From Fictibacillus enclensis (GTDB lineage: Bacteria; Bacillota; Bacilli; Bacillales; Fictibacillaceae), in contig NZ_KQ758618.1 in NCBI RefSeq assembly GCF_001457035.1, positions 744,001 to 808,000 on the forward strand: a stretch of 64,000 nt of DNA. Reading direction: 5' to 3'. This document shows positions 42,957-51,473 of this stretch, piece after piece. How positions within the stretch are numbered: position 1 is the first letter of the stretch; every line of letters begins with the position of its first letter. The notes below the pieces were generated by a model. The model had not been told where the DNA came from. It saw only the letters and a list, made by a program, of their open reading frames with translations, and did not search any database. The position numbers were made by a program, and so were the translations under genes.

Positions 42957-44663
42957 GTGGAAAGAAGATGGCTAAACCATTATCCACCCGAAATCCCCAG
43001 TGAGGTTGACTACAAAGAAAAGCCTTTATTCACGTACCTGGAAGAAGCAGCTAATATAAACCCAGAAAAAACTGCTCTTCATTTTTTAGGAAAAGAATTA
43101 TCGTATCAGGAGCTGCATGACAGTGCGCTCCGCTTCGCCAACGGATTGGTTTCCCTGGGAATAGAGAAGGGGGACCGGGTGGCAATCATGCTGCCCAATT
43201 GCCCGCAGGCAGTCATTGCTTACTACGGAATTCTCCTTGCCGGTGGAATTGTGGTCCAAACCAATCCTCTTTATACAGAAAGAGAACTAAGCCATCAGCT
43301 GGAAGACAGCGGGGCTGTGGCGATCGTTTGTTTGGACCAGTTGTTTTCAAGAGTAGCGGCGGTCAAAGAGGAAACTTCACTAAGGCATGTGGTTGTCACA
43401 GGCATTAAGGACTATTTGCCGTTCCCGAAAAACGTGGTTTATCCGTTTATCCAGAAAAAGCAAAAGCCGTATATTTTGGTTGATGTCCAGTATGGTGGAA
43501 GTGTTCATGCATTTAAAGAAATGCTGAACAACAGCAGTACGTCAAGAATTCCCCTGGAAATTGATCCAAAGGAAGATATTGCGCTCCTGCAGTATACAGG
43601 CGGAACGACAGGGCCCTCAAAGGGTGTGATGCTTACGCATTCCAACCTCGCCGTCAACGCTAAGCAATGCAGCATCTGGATTTATAAACATCAGGTCGGG
43701 GAAGAAGTCGTGCTGGCGGCACTTCCGTTTTTCCATGTGTATGGCATGACGGTGGTCATGAACCAGGCGATCATGACTCGGGCAAAGCTGATTATTCTGC
43801 CCCGTTTTGATGCCAAGCAGGTGCTTCAGACGATTCATAAACAGCGTCCAACTTTGTTTCCCGGAGCACCGACCATGTACATTGCCTTGCTGAACCACCC
43901 TGATTTAGGGAAGTATGATCTTTCCTCTATCAAGGCATGCATCAGCGGCTCTGCTCCTCTTCCATTGGAGGTCCAGCAAAAATTTCAGGATGTAATATCG
44001 GGAAATATTGTCGAGGGCTACGGACTGACGGAGGCTTCTCCGGTAACCCATTGCAATTTTATTTACGGCAAAAAGGTAAAAGGCAGTATTGGTGTTCCAT
44101 GGCCTGATACGGAAGCCGCCATCTATTCCACGGAACGGGATGAGCCGGCACATGTCGGCGAGGTGGGCGAGTTGATGGTGCGCGGTCCCCAAGTGATGAA
44201 GGGGTACTGGAACCAGCCCGAGGAAACAGGGGCGGTCCTGAAAGACGGCTGGCTGATGACCGGGGATATGGGCTATATGGATGAGGATGGATATTTCTAT
44301 ATCGTAGACCGGAAAAAAGATCTCATTATTGCCGGCGGCTACAATATTTACCCGCGGGAAGTCGAAGAGGTGCTTTACGAGCACGAAGCGGTAAAAGAAG
44401 CTGTAGTGGTCGGGGTACCTGACCCTTACCGGGGGGAAACCGTAAAAGCATTTGTGGTGTTAAAAGAAAACATGACTTGTACAGAAGAGCAGTTAAATCA
44501 ATTTTGCCGCGAACATATGGCGGCATTTAAAGTGCCAAGGATTTATGAATTCCGTGCCGAGCTTCCGAAAACCATGGTCGGAAAAATATTGCGGCGGGTT
44601 CTGCTGGAGGAAGAAAAAGCAAAAGAACGGCAGACACAATCACCGGAAGCACAAGAGATTTAA
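42957..44663 (+). CDS. lcfA: Long-chain fatty-acid-CoA ligase
   Basis: Activates fatty acids to acyl-CoA at the start of beta-oxidation. The 568-residue adenylating enzyme shows the AMP-binding motif YTGGTTGPSKGVML (about 213-226), GYGLTEASP, DMGYMDEDGYFYIVDRKKD and the C-terminal catalytic Lys in PKTMVGKILRR. GTG 42957 follows AAGGAGGAG. A terminator separates it from fadR, unlike a single tight lcfA operon. Confidence 0.94.
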   Translation: MERRWLNHYPPEIPSEVDYKEKPLFTYLEEAANINPEKTALHFLGKELSYQELHDSALRFANGLVSLGIEKGDRVAIMLPNCPQAVIAYYGILLAGGIVVQTNPLYTERELSHQLEDSGAVAIVCLDQLFSRVAAVKEETSLRHVVVTGIKDYLPFPKNVVYPFIQKKQKPYILVDVQYGGSVHAFKEMLNNSSTSRIPLEIDPKEDIALLQYTGGTTGPSKGVMLTHSNLAVNAKQCSIWIYKHQVGEEVVLAALPFFHVYGMTVVMNQAIMTRAKLIILPRFDAKQVLQTIHKQRPTLFPGAPTMYIALLNHPDLGKYDLSSIKACISGSAPLPLEVQQKFQDVISGNIVEGYGLTEASPVTHCNFIYGKKVKGSIGVPWPDTEAAIYSTERDEPAHVGEVGELMVRGPQVMKGYWNQPEETGAVLKDGWLMTGDMGYMDEDGYFYIVDRKKDLIIAGGYNIYPREVEEVLYEHEAVKEAVVVGVPDPYRGETVKAFVVLKENMTCTEEQLNQFCREHMAAFKVPRIYEFRAELPKTMVGKILRRVLLEEEKAKERQTQSPEAQEI

Positions 44664-44694
44664 GGGCCTTTTTAAAAAGGTCCTTGTTTTTTTA
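44662..44694 (+). terminator. Terminator after lcfA
   Basis: AAGGGCCTTTTT and AAAAAGGTCCTT pair (one G-U pair), followed by a T tract. Confidence 0.82.
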
Positions 44695-44716
44695 GCAAAA
44701 GAATTGAATAATAGAA

Positions 44717-44771
44717 TTGACAGAAAAAAACGACTTGTTTTACAATTAATTTATGAATGAACAATCATTCA
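44717..44771 (+). promoter_or_regulatory. fadR promoter with FadR operator
   Basis: TTGACA at 44717 and TACAAT at 44741 (18-base spacer) give a start near 44753. Directly there lies TGAATGA-ACAA-TCATTCA (44754-44771), which fits the published FadR operator of B. subtilis (a TGAATGA/TCATTCA inverted repeat). FadR should repress its own operon until bound by long-chain acyl-CoA. Confidence 0.8.
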
Positions 44772-44807
44772 GTTTAGAGCAGCTCGTTTTGAAGTGAGGA
44801 GATTATC

Positions 44808-45401
44808 GTGAAACGTAAAGGCCCAAAGTATGACCAAATTATTGATGCCGCGGTGAATGTCATTGCAATTCATGGATATCATCAGTCCCAAGTATCCAAG
44901 ATTGCAAAACAGGCATCTGTAGCAGATGGGACGATCTATCTTTATTTTAAAAATAAAGAAGATCTGCTCGTTTCTGTTTTTAACGAAAAAATGGGAACCT
45001 TTATCGAAAAAACGGGGAATGAGCTGAAAGGAAAATCGTCGGCCGTTGAAAAGCTGTTAACACTGATCGAGATGCATTTCAATCTGTTGAATGAGGATCA
45101 TCAACTGTCCATTGTCACCCAACTCGAGCTTCGCCAGACCAACCGGGCGCTTCGTGCTAAAATTGGTGAGGTTTTAAAGCGGTATCTGTCACTGATTGAT
45201 CTCATCCTGAAAGAGGGGATGGAGGAAAACGTGTTTGACAGAACAATGGATACACGGCTCGCACGGCAGATGATTTTTGGGACGATAGATGAAACGGCGA
45301 CGAACTGGGTGATGAACGACCACCGTTACGATCTGCCTTCCCTGGCTCTTCCAGTACACCGAATGCTTGTTAATGGATTAAGCAATAATGCAGGGAGCTG
45401 A
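44808..45401 (+). CDS. fadR: TetR-family fatty-acid degradation repressor FadR
   Basis: Acyl-CoA-responsive repressor of beta-oxidation genes. The 197-residue protein has an N-terminal TetR helix-turn-helix (about 8-54, with HGYHQSQVSKIAKQASVADGTIYLYFKNKEDLL) and a C-terminal ligand/dimer domain. GAGGAG precedes a GTG start at 44808. The perfect FadR operator upstream and the lcfA/fadB neighbours make the assignment firm, though ligand contacts were not examined. Confidence 0.92.
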   Translation: MKRKGPKYDQIIDAAVNVIAIHGYHQSQVSKIAKQASVADGTIYLYFKNKEDLLVSVFNEKMGTFIEKTGNELKGKSSAVEKLLTLIEMHFNLLNEDHQLSIVTQLELRQTNRALRAKIGEVLKRYLSLIDLILKEGMEENVFDRTMDTRLARQMIFGTIDETATNWVMNDHRYDLPSLALPVHRMLVNGLSNNAGS

Positions 45402-45440
45402 CGCCCCTGCATCAACCAGATAAATAAGGAGTGTGAGAGA

Positions 45441-46211
45441 ATGGAGTTCTTACAGGTTCATAAAGAGAATCGCATCGCCACCATACAGCTCAACCGGCCC
45501 CCGGCGAACGCCTTGTCGACCCAGCTGATCCGCGAATTGTCCAAGGTGTTTGATGAACTTGAGCATGATGGTGAAGCAAAAGTGATCGTGCTTAAAGGAG
45601 AGGGCAGATTTTTTTCTGCAGGGGCGGATATCAAGGAATTTACAACGATTCAGAATGAAGCCGATTTTGCGGAACTTGGAGCGTTTGGCCAGCAGCTTTT
45701 TGACCGGATGGAGAATTACCCGAAACTGATTATAGCTGCCATACACGGTGCCGCACTTGGTGGTGGCCTGGAGCTTGCAATGGCATGCCATATCCGTCTG
45801 GTTTCAAAAGAAGCAAAGCTTGGTTTGCCAGAGTTGCAGCTTGGGTTGATTCCCGGTTTTGCAGGAACACAAAGGCTCCCGCAATATGTAGGAGCGGCGA
45901 AAGCGGCTGAAATGCTCGTCACCTCGGAACCGATAACCGGAGAGGAAGCGGTGGCGTGTGGATTGGCGACAGCAGCTTATACAGATGAAGACCTTTTTGA
46001 AAAGGCTTACAGTCTTGCGGGAAAGGCAGCGGCCAAGAGTTCTCTCTCCATCCGTTATACCCTCGAACTTTTGCAGTATGCTTCAAAAGGACAATACGCA
46101 GAAGGAGCCAAAAAGGAATCTCAGTATTTCGGAAAAGTGTTTGTCTCCGAAGATGGCCAAGAGGGGATTCAGGCATTTATCGAAAAACGAAAGCCAAACT
46201 TTAAAAACTAA
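45441..46211 (+). CDS. fadB: Enoyl-CoA hydratase
   Basis: Hydrates trans-2-enoyl-CoA in beta-oxidation. The 256-residue crotonase-fold protein has the oxyanion-hole segments FSAGADIKEF and AALGGGLELAMA, and PELQLGLIPGFAGTQRLP with the catalytic Glu. It lacks the fused dehydrogenase of E. coli FadB. GGAGTG precedes ATG 45441. Lies between fadR and etfB in the B. subtilis order. Confidence 0.94.
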   Translation: MEFLQVHKENRIATIQLNRPPANALSTQLIRELSKVFDELEHDGEAKVIVLKGEGRFFSAGADIKEFTTIQNEADFAELGAFGQQLFDRMENYPKLIIAAIHGAALGGGLELAMACHIRLVSKEAKLGLPELQLGLIPGFAGTQRLPQYVGAAKAAEMLVTSEPITGEEAVACGLATAAYTDEDLFEKAYSLAGKAAAKSSLSIRYTLELLQYASKGQYAEGAKKESQYFGKVFVSEDGQEGIQAFIEKRKPNFKN

Positions 46212-46232
46212 TTTTCCATTGGAGGGTTTCGC

Positions 46233-47003
46233 ATGAATTTATATGTGATTTTAAAACGCACGTTCGATACCGAAGAGAAAATCAGCATTTCCAACGGGGA
46301 AATTTCCCATGACAGTGCCGAGTACATCATCAATCCGTACGATGAGTACGCAATTGAAGAAGCGATTACACTCCGTGATGCCCATGGCGGTGAAGTTACG
46401 GTTGTAACGGTCGGAACAGAAGAATCCGAAAAAGAATTGCGCACAGCACTTGCCATGGGTGCCGATAAAGCTGTTTTGATCGATACTGAGGAACTTGACA
46501 GCACAGATCAGTACACCACGTCTGCCGTGCTGGCTGAGTTTTTCAAAGATAAGGAATATGATTTAATTCTTGGTGGAAACGTGGCGATTGATAATGGTTC
46601 AGGTCAAGTCGGCCCGCGTTTGGCTGAACTTCTTGGAATTCCGCAGGTCACCACGATTACAAAGATTGAAGTAAACGGCACGGATGTCTTCATTGAACGT
46701 GACGTGGAAGGCGATGTGGAAAAGATCGAAACGTCGCTTCCACTATTGGTAACCGCTCAGCAGGGATTGAATGAACCTCGCTATCCTTCTTTGCCGGGAA
46801 TTATGAAGGCCAAGAAAAAGCCGCTTGAAACGCTGGAAATCGATGATCTGGACATCGATGAGGAAGATGTAGAAGCCAAAACAAAGACGGTGGAAGTATT
46901 CATGCCGCCTAAGAAAGAAGCAGGAAAAATCTTAAGCGGTGAACTTAACGACCAAGTTAAAGAACTTGTTTCATTACTACGCTCAGAAGCAAAAGTGATA
47001 TAA
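46233..47003 (+). CDS. etfB: Electron transfer flavoprotein beta subunit
   Basis: AMP-binding subunit of the flavoprotein that takes electrons from acyl-CoA dehydrogenases. The 256 residues show the signatures VKRTFDTEEKISI-like N-terminus (LKRTFDTEE), TVVTVGTEESEKELRTALAMGAD and the recognition-loop region PRYPSLPGIMKAKKK. GGAGGG precedes ATG 46233. etfA follows 13 bases later. Confidence 0.96.
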   Translation: MNLYVILKRTFDTEEKISISNGEISHDSAEYIINPYDEYAIEEAITLRDAHGGEVTVVTVGTEESEKELRTALAMGADKAVLIDTEELDSTDQYTTSAVLAEFFKDKEYDLILGGNVAIDNGSGQVGPRLAELLGIPQVTTITKIEVNGTDVFIERDVEGDVEKIETSLPLLVTAQQGLNEPRYPSLPGIMKAKKKPLETLEIDDLDIDEEDVEAKTKTVEVFMPPKKEAGKILSGELNDQVKELVSLLRSEAKVI

Positions 47004-47016
47004 GGAGGAATACAAC

Positions 47017-47994
47017 ATGTCTAAAAAGGTTCTGGTACTCGGAGAAGTTCGTGACGGAGAATTAAGAAATGTATCCTTTGAGGCTGTAGCTGCAGCAAAG
47101 GAAATTTCTTCAGGCGGAGAAGTCATCGCTGTCCTATGCGGTGAAGGATTAAATGAAGCAGGTAAAGCATTGATCCACTATGGAGCCGACCGCGTGGTAC
47201 TTGCTGAACACAGCTTGTTATCCAACTATTCAACAGATGGATACGTTCAAGCGCTTTTGCAAGTGATTGACCAGGAAAAACCCGATGGATTGGTACTTGG
47301 GCACACAGCGCTGGGGAAAGACCTTTCTCCAAGACTTGCAGCCCGCCTGAAATCCGGATTGATTTCCGATGTGACGTCGCTTGAGCAAGCCGGAGAAAAT
47401 GTGGTATTTACCCGTCCGATCTATTCTGGAAAAGCGTTCGAGAAAAAAGTGATCACAGACGGACTTGTATTCGTCACCATCCGACCGAACAATATCACGC
47501 CGCTTGAAATCGATGAAAGCCGCTCGGGAGATGTTTCTGCTTTTGCGGTTGATGTAAAGGATTTACGCACGGTTGTTAAAGATGTGGTCAGAAAAGCTTC
47601 CACAGGCGTTGACCTTTCCGAAGCGAAAATTATCGTGGCAGGAGGGCGCGGTGTAAAATCCCAGGATGGCTTTAAGCCGTTGCAGGAATTGGCAGATGTA
47701 CTGGGGGCAGCGGTAGGTGCTTCCCGCGGAGCGTGTGATGCAGACTATTGCGATTACTCCCTGCAGATTGGTCAGACAGGCAAGGTGGTAACACCGGATT
47801 TGTATATCGCTTGCGGAATTTCAGGTGCGATTCAGCATCTGGCCGGCATGTCCAATTCTAAGGTTATCGTCGCAATTAACAAGGATCCGGAAGCGAGCAT
47901 CTTCTCTGTTGCCGATTATGGCATTGTTGGGGATTTGTTTGAAGTCGTTCCCCTGTTAACCGAAGAATTCAAGAATGTTCTGGTGAAATCATAA
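47017..47994 (+). CDS. etfA: Electron transfer flavoprotein alpha subunit
   Basis: FAD-binding subunit partner of EtfB. The 325-residue protein has the C-terminal FAD domain with VAGGRGVKSQDGF, the signature ASRGACDADYC and GQTGKVVTPDLYIACGISGA. AGGAGG precedes ATG 47017. It ends the operon at the following terminator. Confidence 0.97.
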   Translation: MSKKVLVLGEVRDGELRNVSFEAVAAAKEISSGGEVIAVLCGEGLNEAGKALIHYGADRVVLAEHSLLSNYSTDGYVQALLQVIDQEKPDGLVLGHTALGKDLSPRLAARLKSGLISDVTSLEQAGENVVFTRPIYSGKAFEKKVITDGLVFVTIRPNNITPLEIDESRSGDVSAFAVDVKDLRTVVKDVVRKASTGVDLSEAKIIVAGGRGVKSQDGFKPLQELADVLGAAVGASRGACDADYCDYSLQIGQTGKVVTPDLYIACGISGAIQHLAGMSNSKVIVAINKDPEASIFSVADYGIVGDLFEVVPLLTEEFKNVLVKS

Positions 47995-48000
47995 GCAAAG

Positions 48001-48028
48001 GGCCGGCGGTCTCTGCCGGCTTTTTGTT
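48001..48028 (+). terminator. Terminator after etfA
   Basis: GCCGGC at both sides of GGTCTCT forms a short GC-rich stem followed by a T-rich run. Confidence 0.8.
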
Positions 48029-48084
48029 TTTACAGCCCCATAAATGTTACAATGGGTCCAAATCTGAAGAAATGAGTGGGCAAC

Positions 48085-48684
48085 TTGACGACACTAGCAT
48101 TTGTAAGACATGGCCAGACCGATTGGAATGCCGCGGGAAGAATTCAGGGAATCATAGATATTCCGCTCAATGCGGATGGACGGGCTCAGGCGGGTGCTTT
48201 GGCCGGGCGGTTTGAGGGAGAACATTGGGATCTCATTGTGACCAGTTCACTCTCTCGTGCCCATGAGACAGGGCGTATCATTGCAGAAGTCCTTCATGCG
48301 CCTCTGGCCACGGATTCGCGGATACGCGAAATGAATTTCGGGCGCCTGGAAGGAACGGATGAAGCCGGTCGGATCAAGCGATGGGGAGAGCAATGGAACG
48401 ACCTTGAACATGGAATTGAAAAGAAGGAAGAGGTCCTGAAGAGAGGATACCAGTTTCTTCAGGAGCTGACTGAAAACCATGAAGGAAAAAAAGTAATGGT
48501 CATCAGCCATGGGGCATTTATCGGTACACTGATCAGGGATATGATGAAAGCTGCGGAGTATGAAGCTTCACTCTTTAATACATCAGTGAGTATCCTGAAC
48601 TATAGGGAGCAGCAATGGGAGTGCCTGTTGTTTAATTGTAACGCTCACCTCAGGGTTCCCTCACCAATGAATGGCAGGGTTTGA
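48085..48684 (+). CDS. Histidine phosphatase family protein
   Basis: Phosphoglycerate-mutase-like phosphatase of the cobC/PhoE group. The 199-residue product has LAFVRHGQTDWNAAGRIQG with the catalytic RHG His, SSLSRAHETG and the second His in VISHGAFIGTL. The substrate cannot be read; metal-independent acid phosphatases and mutases share these motifs. TTG 48085 (Met-Thr-Thr) is preferred on family grounds; GTG 48076 is the alternative. Neither has a strong ribosome binding site. Confidence 0.85.
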   Translation: MTTLAFVRHGQTDWNAAGRIQGIIDIPLNADGRAQAGALAGRFEGEHWDLIVTSSLSRAHETGRIIAEVLHAPLATDSRIREMNFGRLEGTDEAGRIKRWGEQWNDLEHGIEKKEEVLKRGYQFLQELTENHEGKKVMVISHGAFIGTLIRDMMKAAEYEASLFNTSVSILNYREQQWECLLFNCNAHLRVPSPMNGRV

Positions 48685-48790
48685 TTCTCTCACAATTTGG
48701 GTACGATAAAGCATGAGCAAACAAATAGATGTAAATTAGGTTTGATGATATACTCTGTTTACATGCTGAAATTAAGGAGGCAATTTTAAT

Positions 48791-49102
48791 ATGGCAATTG
48801 TAAATGCAACTGATCAGACGTTCAGCCAAGAAACAAGTGAAGGCTTAGTGCTAGCAGACTTTTGGGCACCATGGTGCGGACCTTGTAAAATGATCGCGCC
48901 GGTTCTAGAAGAGCTTGCCAGCGAGAACGAAGATCTAAAAGTAGTAAAACTTGATGTTGACGAAAACCAGGAAGTAGCCGGAAAATATGGAGTAATGAGC
49001 ATTCCAACTCTTATCGTTTTCAAAAATGGTGAGGTCGTTGACCAGGTTGTAGGCTTCCAGCCGAAAGAAGCACTGGGCGAACTGTTAAACAAACACAAAT
49101 AA
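48791..49102 (+). CDS. trxA: Thioredoxin
   Basis: Small dithiol protein that reduces disulfides in the cytoplasm. The 103-residue product has the active site WCGPC with Cys29 and Cys32, preceded by ADFWAP, and the cis-Pro region [18 protein letters not shown] precedes ATG 48791. Neighbours uvrC and etfA match B. subtilis. Confidence 0.98.
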   Translation: MAIVNATDQTFSQETSEGLVLADFWAPWCGPCKMIAPVLEELASENEDLKVVKLDVDENQEVAGKYGVMSIPTLIVFKNGEVVDQVVGFQPKEALGELLNKHK

Positions 49103-49107
49103 AAAAC

Positions 49108-49143
49108 GAAGAAAGGGCTGGCCATGATATGGCTGGCCTTTTT
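49108..49143 (+). terminator. Terminator after trxA
   Basis: An imperfect 12-bp stem (with two G-U pairs) around the loop GAT in the AAGGGCTGGCCAT to ATGGCTGGCCTT stretch, then Ts. Confidence 0.75.
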
Positions 49144-49238
49144 CTTGGCATTAATTATAGAGAGCGTCTGTTCTTATGAACTGCAAAATTAAGGGTATCA
49201 TGCTATGATATTACATAGAAAAAGGGGGGAGAGGCACG

Positions 49239-51017
49239 TTGGATATTATAAGAGAAAAGTTGGCAGTACTTCCCGATCAGCCAGGATGCTACCTCATGAA
49301 AGACCAGTTCGGAAAGGTTATCTATGTTGGTAAAGCAAAGGTCCTTAAGAACCGGGTAAGGTCTTATTTTTCAGGTTCGCATGATGGGAAAACTCAGCGT
49401 CTGGTCGCGAACATTGCGGATTTCGAATACATCATTACCTCCTCGGAGTTTGAGGCTCTCCTTCTTGAAATGAACCTGATCAAAAAATACGATCCGAAGT
49501 TTAATGTCATGCTGAAAGATGATAAAACCTATCCTTATCTGAAAATAACCGGAGAGGAACAGCCAAGGCTGTTATATACCAGAAAGGTAAAAAAAGATAA
49601 GGGCAAGTATTTCGGGCCCTTTGTCAATGCCTATGCCGCCCAGGAGACCAAGAAGCTGCTGGACCGTTTGTATCCGCTGCGCAAATGCGATCATATGCCA
49701 AATAAAGTGTGCCTGTACTACCACATCGGACAATGTCTGGGGCCTTGTGTGTATGATATTACGAAGGAACAGAATAAAAAGATGGTCGATGAGATCGTGA
49801 AGTTTTTAAATGGCGGTTTTCCAGAAGTTAGGGAAGAATTAACGAAAAAAATGCTTGCGGCATCAGAAGAGCTTAATTTTGAACGCGCAAAGGAACTCAG
49901 GGACCAGATCCAGCATATCGATGCCGTTATGCAGAAGCAGAAAATGATGACCGCTGATATGGCCGACAAAGACGTGTTTGGCTATCATTACGACAAAGGG
50001 TGGATGTGTGTTCAGGTTTTCTTCATCAGGCAGGGCAAACTGATCGAGAGAGACGTTTCCCTTTTTCCGTTCTATGGAGAAGCCTCCGAGGATTTCTTAA
50101 CGTTTATCGGTCAGTTTTACCTGCAAAAAAGCCATATCCTCCCCAAAGAAATTATTTTGCCTCAAGAGGTAAACGGGGATATGGTGAACGAGCTGCTTCA
50201 GGTGAAGGTGTCGCAGCCAAAACAAAGGCAAAAGAAAGAATTTGTTGATCTTGCCACGAAGAATGCCCAAAATGCGCTGAAAGAAAAGTTTGCACTCATC
50301 GAGCGTGATGAAGAACGGACCATCAAAGCGGTCGAAAGCCTTGGAAAGCAGCTGAACATCCCGGCCCCTTACCGGATAGAAGCATTTGATAATTCAAATA
50401 TCCACGGCACCAGCCCGGTGTCGGCGATGATTGTCTTCGAGGATGGTAAACCAAACAAAAAAGAGTACCGGAAATACAAGATTAAAACGGTAACCGGTCC
50501 TGATGATTATGCTTCCATGAAAGAGGTCGTGCGGAGAAGGTATTCACGGATTCTGAAGGAAAATGGACAGCTTCCGGATCTGATAATCATTGATGGCGGA
50601 AAAGGACAGATTGCCGCGGCGCAGGATGTTCTTGAAAATGAATTAAATCTCTTTATCCCGGTGGGCGGATTAGCGAAGGATGAAAAACACCGCACGTCTC
50701 AATTGTTAATGGGAGACCCTCCGGAAATTATGGAAATGCCGAGAAACAGCCAGGAGTTTTATCTTCTGCAGCGCATACAAGATGAGGTGCACCGTTTTGC
50801 CATCACGTTCCACCGTCAGGTCAGGGATAAGGGCATGTTTCGTTCCAGCCTTGATAATATCCCGGGTGTCGGTGAAAAAAGAAAAAAAATGCTGCTGAGA
50901 AAATTTGGATCTATAAAAAAGATGAAAGAGGCGACCATGGAGGATTTCCGGGCAGCAGGCATCCCCATGGGGGTAGCAGAAGAAATCATGCAGGCGCTGC
51001 AAAAGGATCCATCATAA
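49239..51017 (+). CDS. uvrC: UvrABC excision nuclease subunit C
   Basis: Cuts on both sides of DNA lesions in nucleotide excision repair. The 592 residues comprise a GIY-YIG nuclease domain (about 15-94, [15 protein letters not shown]), a Cys-containing region, a UVR domain for UvrB contact (about 198-233), the RNase H-like 5' nuclease (DNSNIHG and IDGGKGQ) and C-terminal helix-hairpin-helix ([17 protein letters not shown]). Start is TTG 49239. It ends just before the lysine riboswitch. Confidence 0.97.
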   Translation: MDIIREKLAVLPDQPGCYLMKDQFGKVIYVGKAKVLKNRVRSYFSGSHDGKTQRLVANIADFEYIITSSEFEALLLEMNLIKKYDPKFNVMLKDDKTYPYLKITGEEQPRLLYTRKVKKDKGKYFGPFVNAYAAQETKKLLDRLYPLRKCDHMPNKVCLYYHIGQCLGPCVYDITKEQNKKMVDEIVKFLNGGFPEVREELTKKMLAASEELNFERAKELRDQIQHIDAVMQKQKMMTADMADKDVFGYHYDKGWMCVQVFFIRQGKLIERDVSLFPFYGEASEDFLTFIGQFYLQKSHILPKEIILPQEVNGDMVNELLQVKVSQPKQRQKKEFVDLATKNAQNALKEKFALIERDEERTIKAVESLGKQLNIPAPYRIEAFDNSNIHGTSPVSAMIVFEDGKPNKKEYRKYKIKTVTGPDDYASMKEVVRRRYSRILKENGQLPDLIIIDGGKGQIAAAQDVLENELNLFIPVGGLAKDEKHRTSQLLMGDPPEIMEMPRNSQEFYLLQRIQDEVHRFAITFHRQVRDKGMFRSSLDNIPGVGEKRKKMLLRKFGSIKKMKEATMEDFRAAGIPMGVAEEIMQALQKDPS

Positions 51018-51024
51018 AAAAGGG

Positions 51025-51053
51025 TTGATTTTTAAAATCTGCTTTGCTACACT
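51025..51053 (+). promoter_or_regulatory. lysC promoter
   Basis: TTGATT at 51025 and TACACT at 51048 are exactly 17 bases apart, 8 bases after the uvrC stop. Confidence 0.68.
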
Positions 51054-51065
51054 AAATACAAATTT

Positions 51066-51281
51066 TAATAGAGCGCCATACTTCAGTTTTTGAAGTGATG
51101 GTAGAGGAGCAAAAACCAATAGTAGGCAACCGGAAGAGAAGGAGCTCTTATGACGGTGGCTGAAAGGGGATTTTTGCCGAAGCTTTAGGAAACTTCCTTT
51201 TTCTTAAGGCTGGACCTGCATTGAATAAATGCAGGGCTGTCACACATTCCTTGCCCGGAGGATGTGTGGAGGACTATCTCA
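51066..51281 (+). promoter_or_regulatory. Lysine riboswitch (L box)
   Basis: Signature stretches of the lysine aptamer appear in order: AGAGGAGC, the AGTA segment at 51121, GAGAAGGAGCTC, GACGGTGGCTGAAAGGGG, GCCGAAG, the P4 stem CTGCATT...AATGCAG with GGCTGTCACA, and GGAGGACTATCTC. The aptamer's closing P1 pairs ATAG near 51068 with CTAT near 51274. It precedes an aspartokinase gene, its normal target, and is followed by a terminator at 51321. Confidence 0.95.
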
Positions 51282-51320
51282 CATGAGGGGAAAACATGCT
51301 GGCTTACTGTTGCCTATTCA

Positions 51321-51357
51321 AGCAGCAATAAGGTCTTTTCCTTATTGCTGCTTTTTT
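51321..51357 (+). terminator. Riboswitch-controlled terminator before lysC
   Basis: AGCAGCAATAAGG and CCTTATTGCTGCT pair perfectly around TCTTTT, followed by Ts. It ends transcripts when lysine is bound to the aptamer upstream. Confidence 0.9.
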
Positions 51358-51473
51358 GTATTCATAAACAGTTTTACAGTCTGTTGAAAAAGTGGAAGCC
51401 AGGACTTGGCTGGCCATATCTGGGTGTCTTTTTAGCATAACAACTTTTTGCGGATGAGAAAGGATGGACCATT

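Noticed and set aside
51060-51357. Frames across the lysC leader as small genes
   Set aside because: The aptamer signatures and terminator account for the sequence; no start site is well placed.
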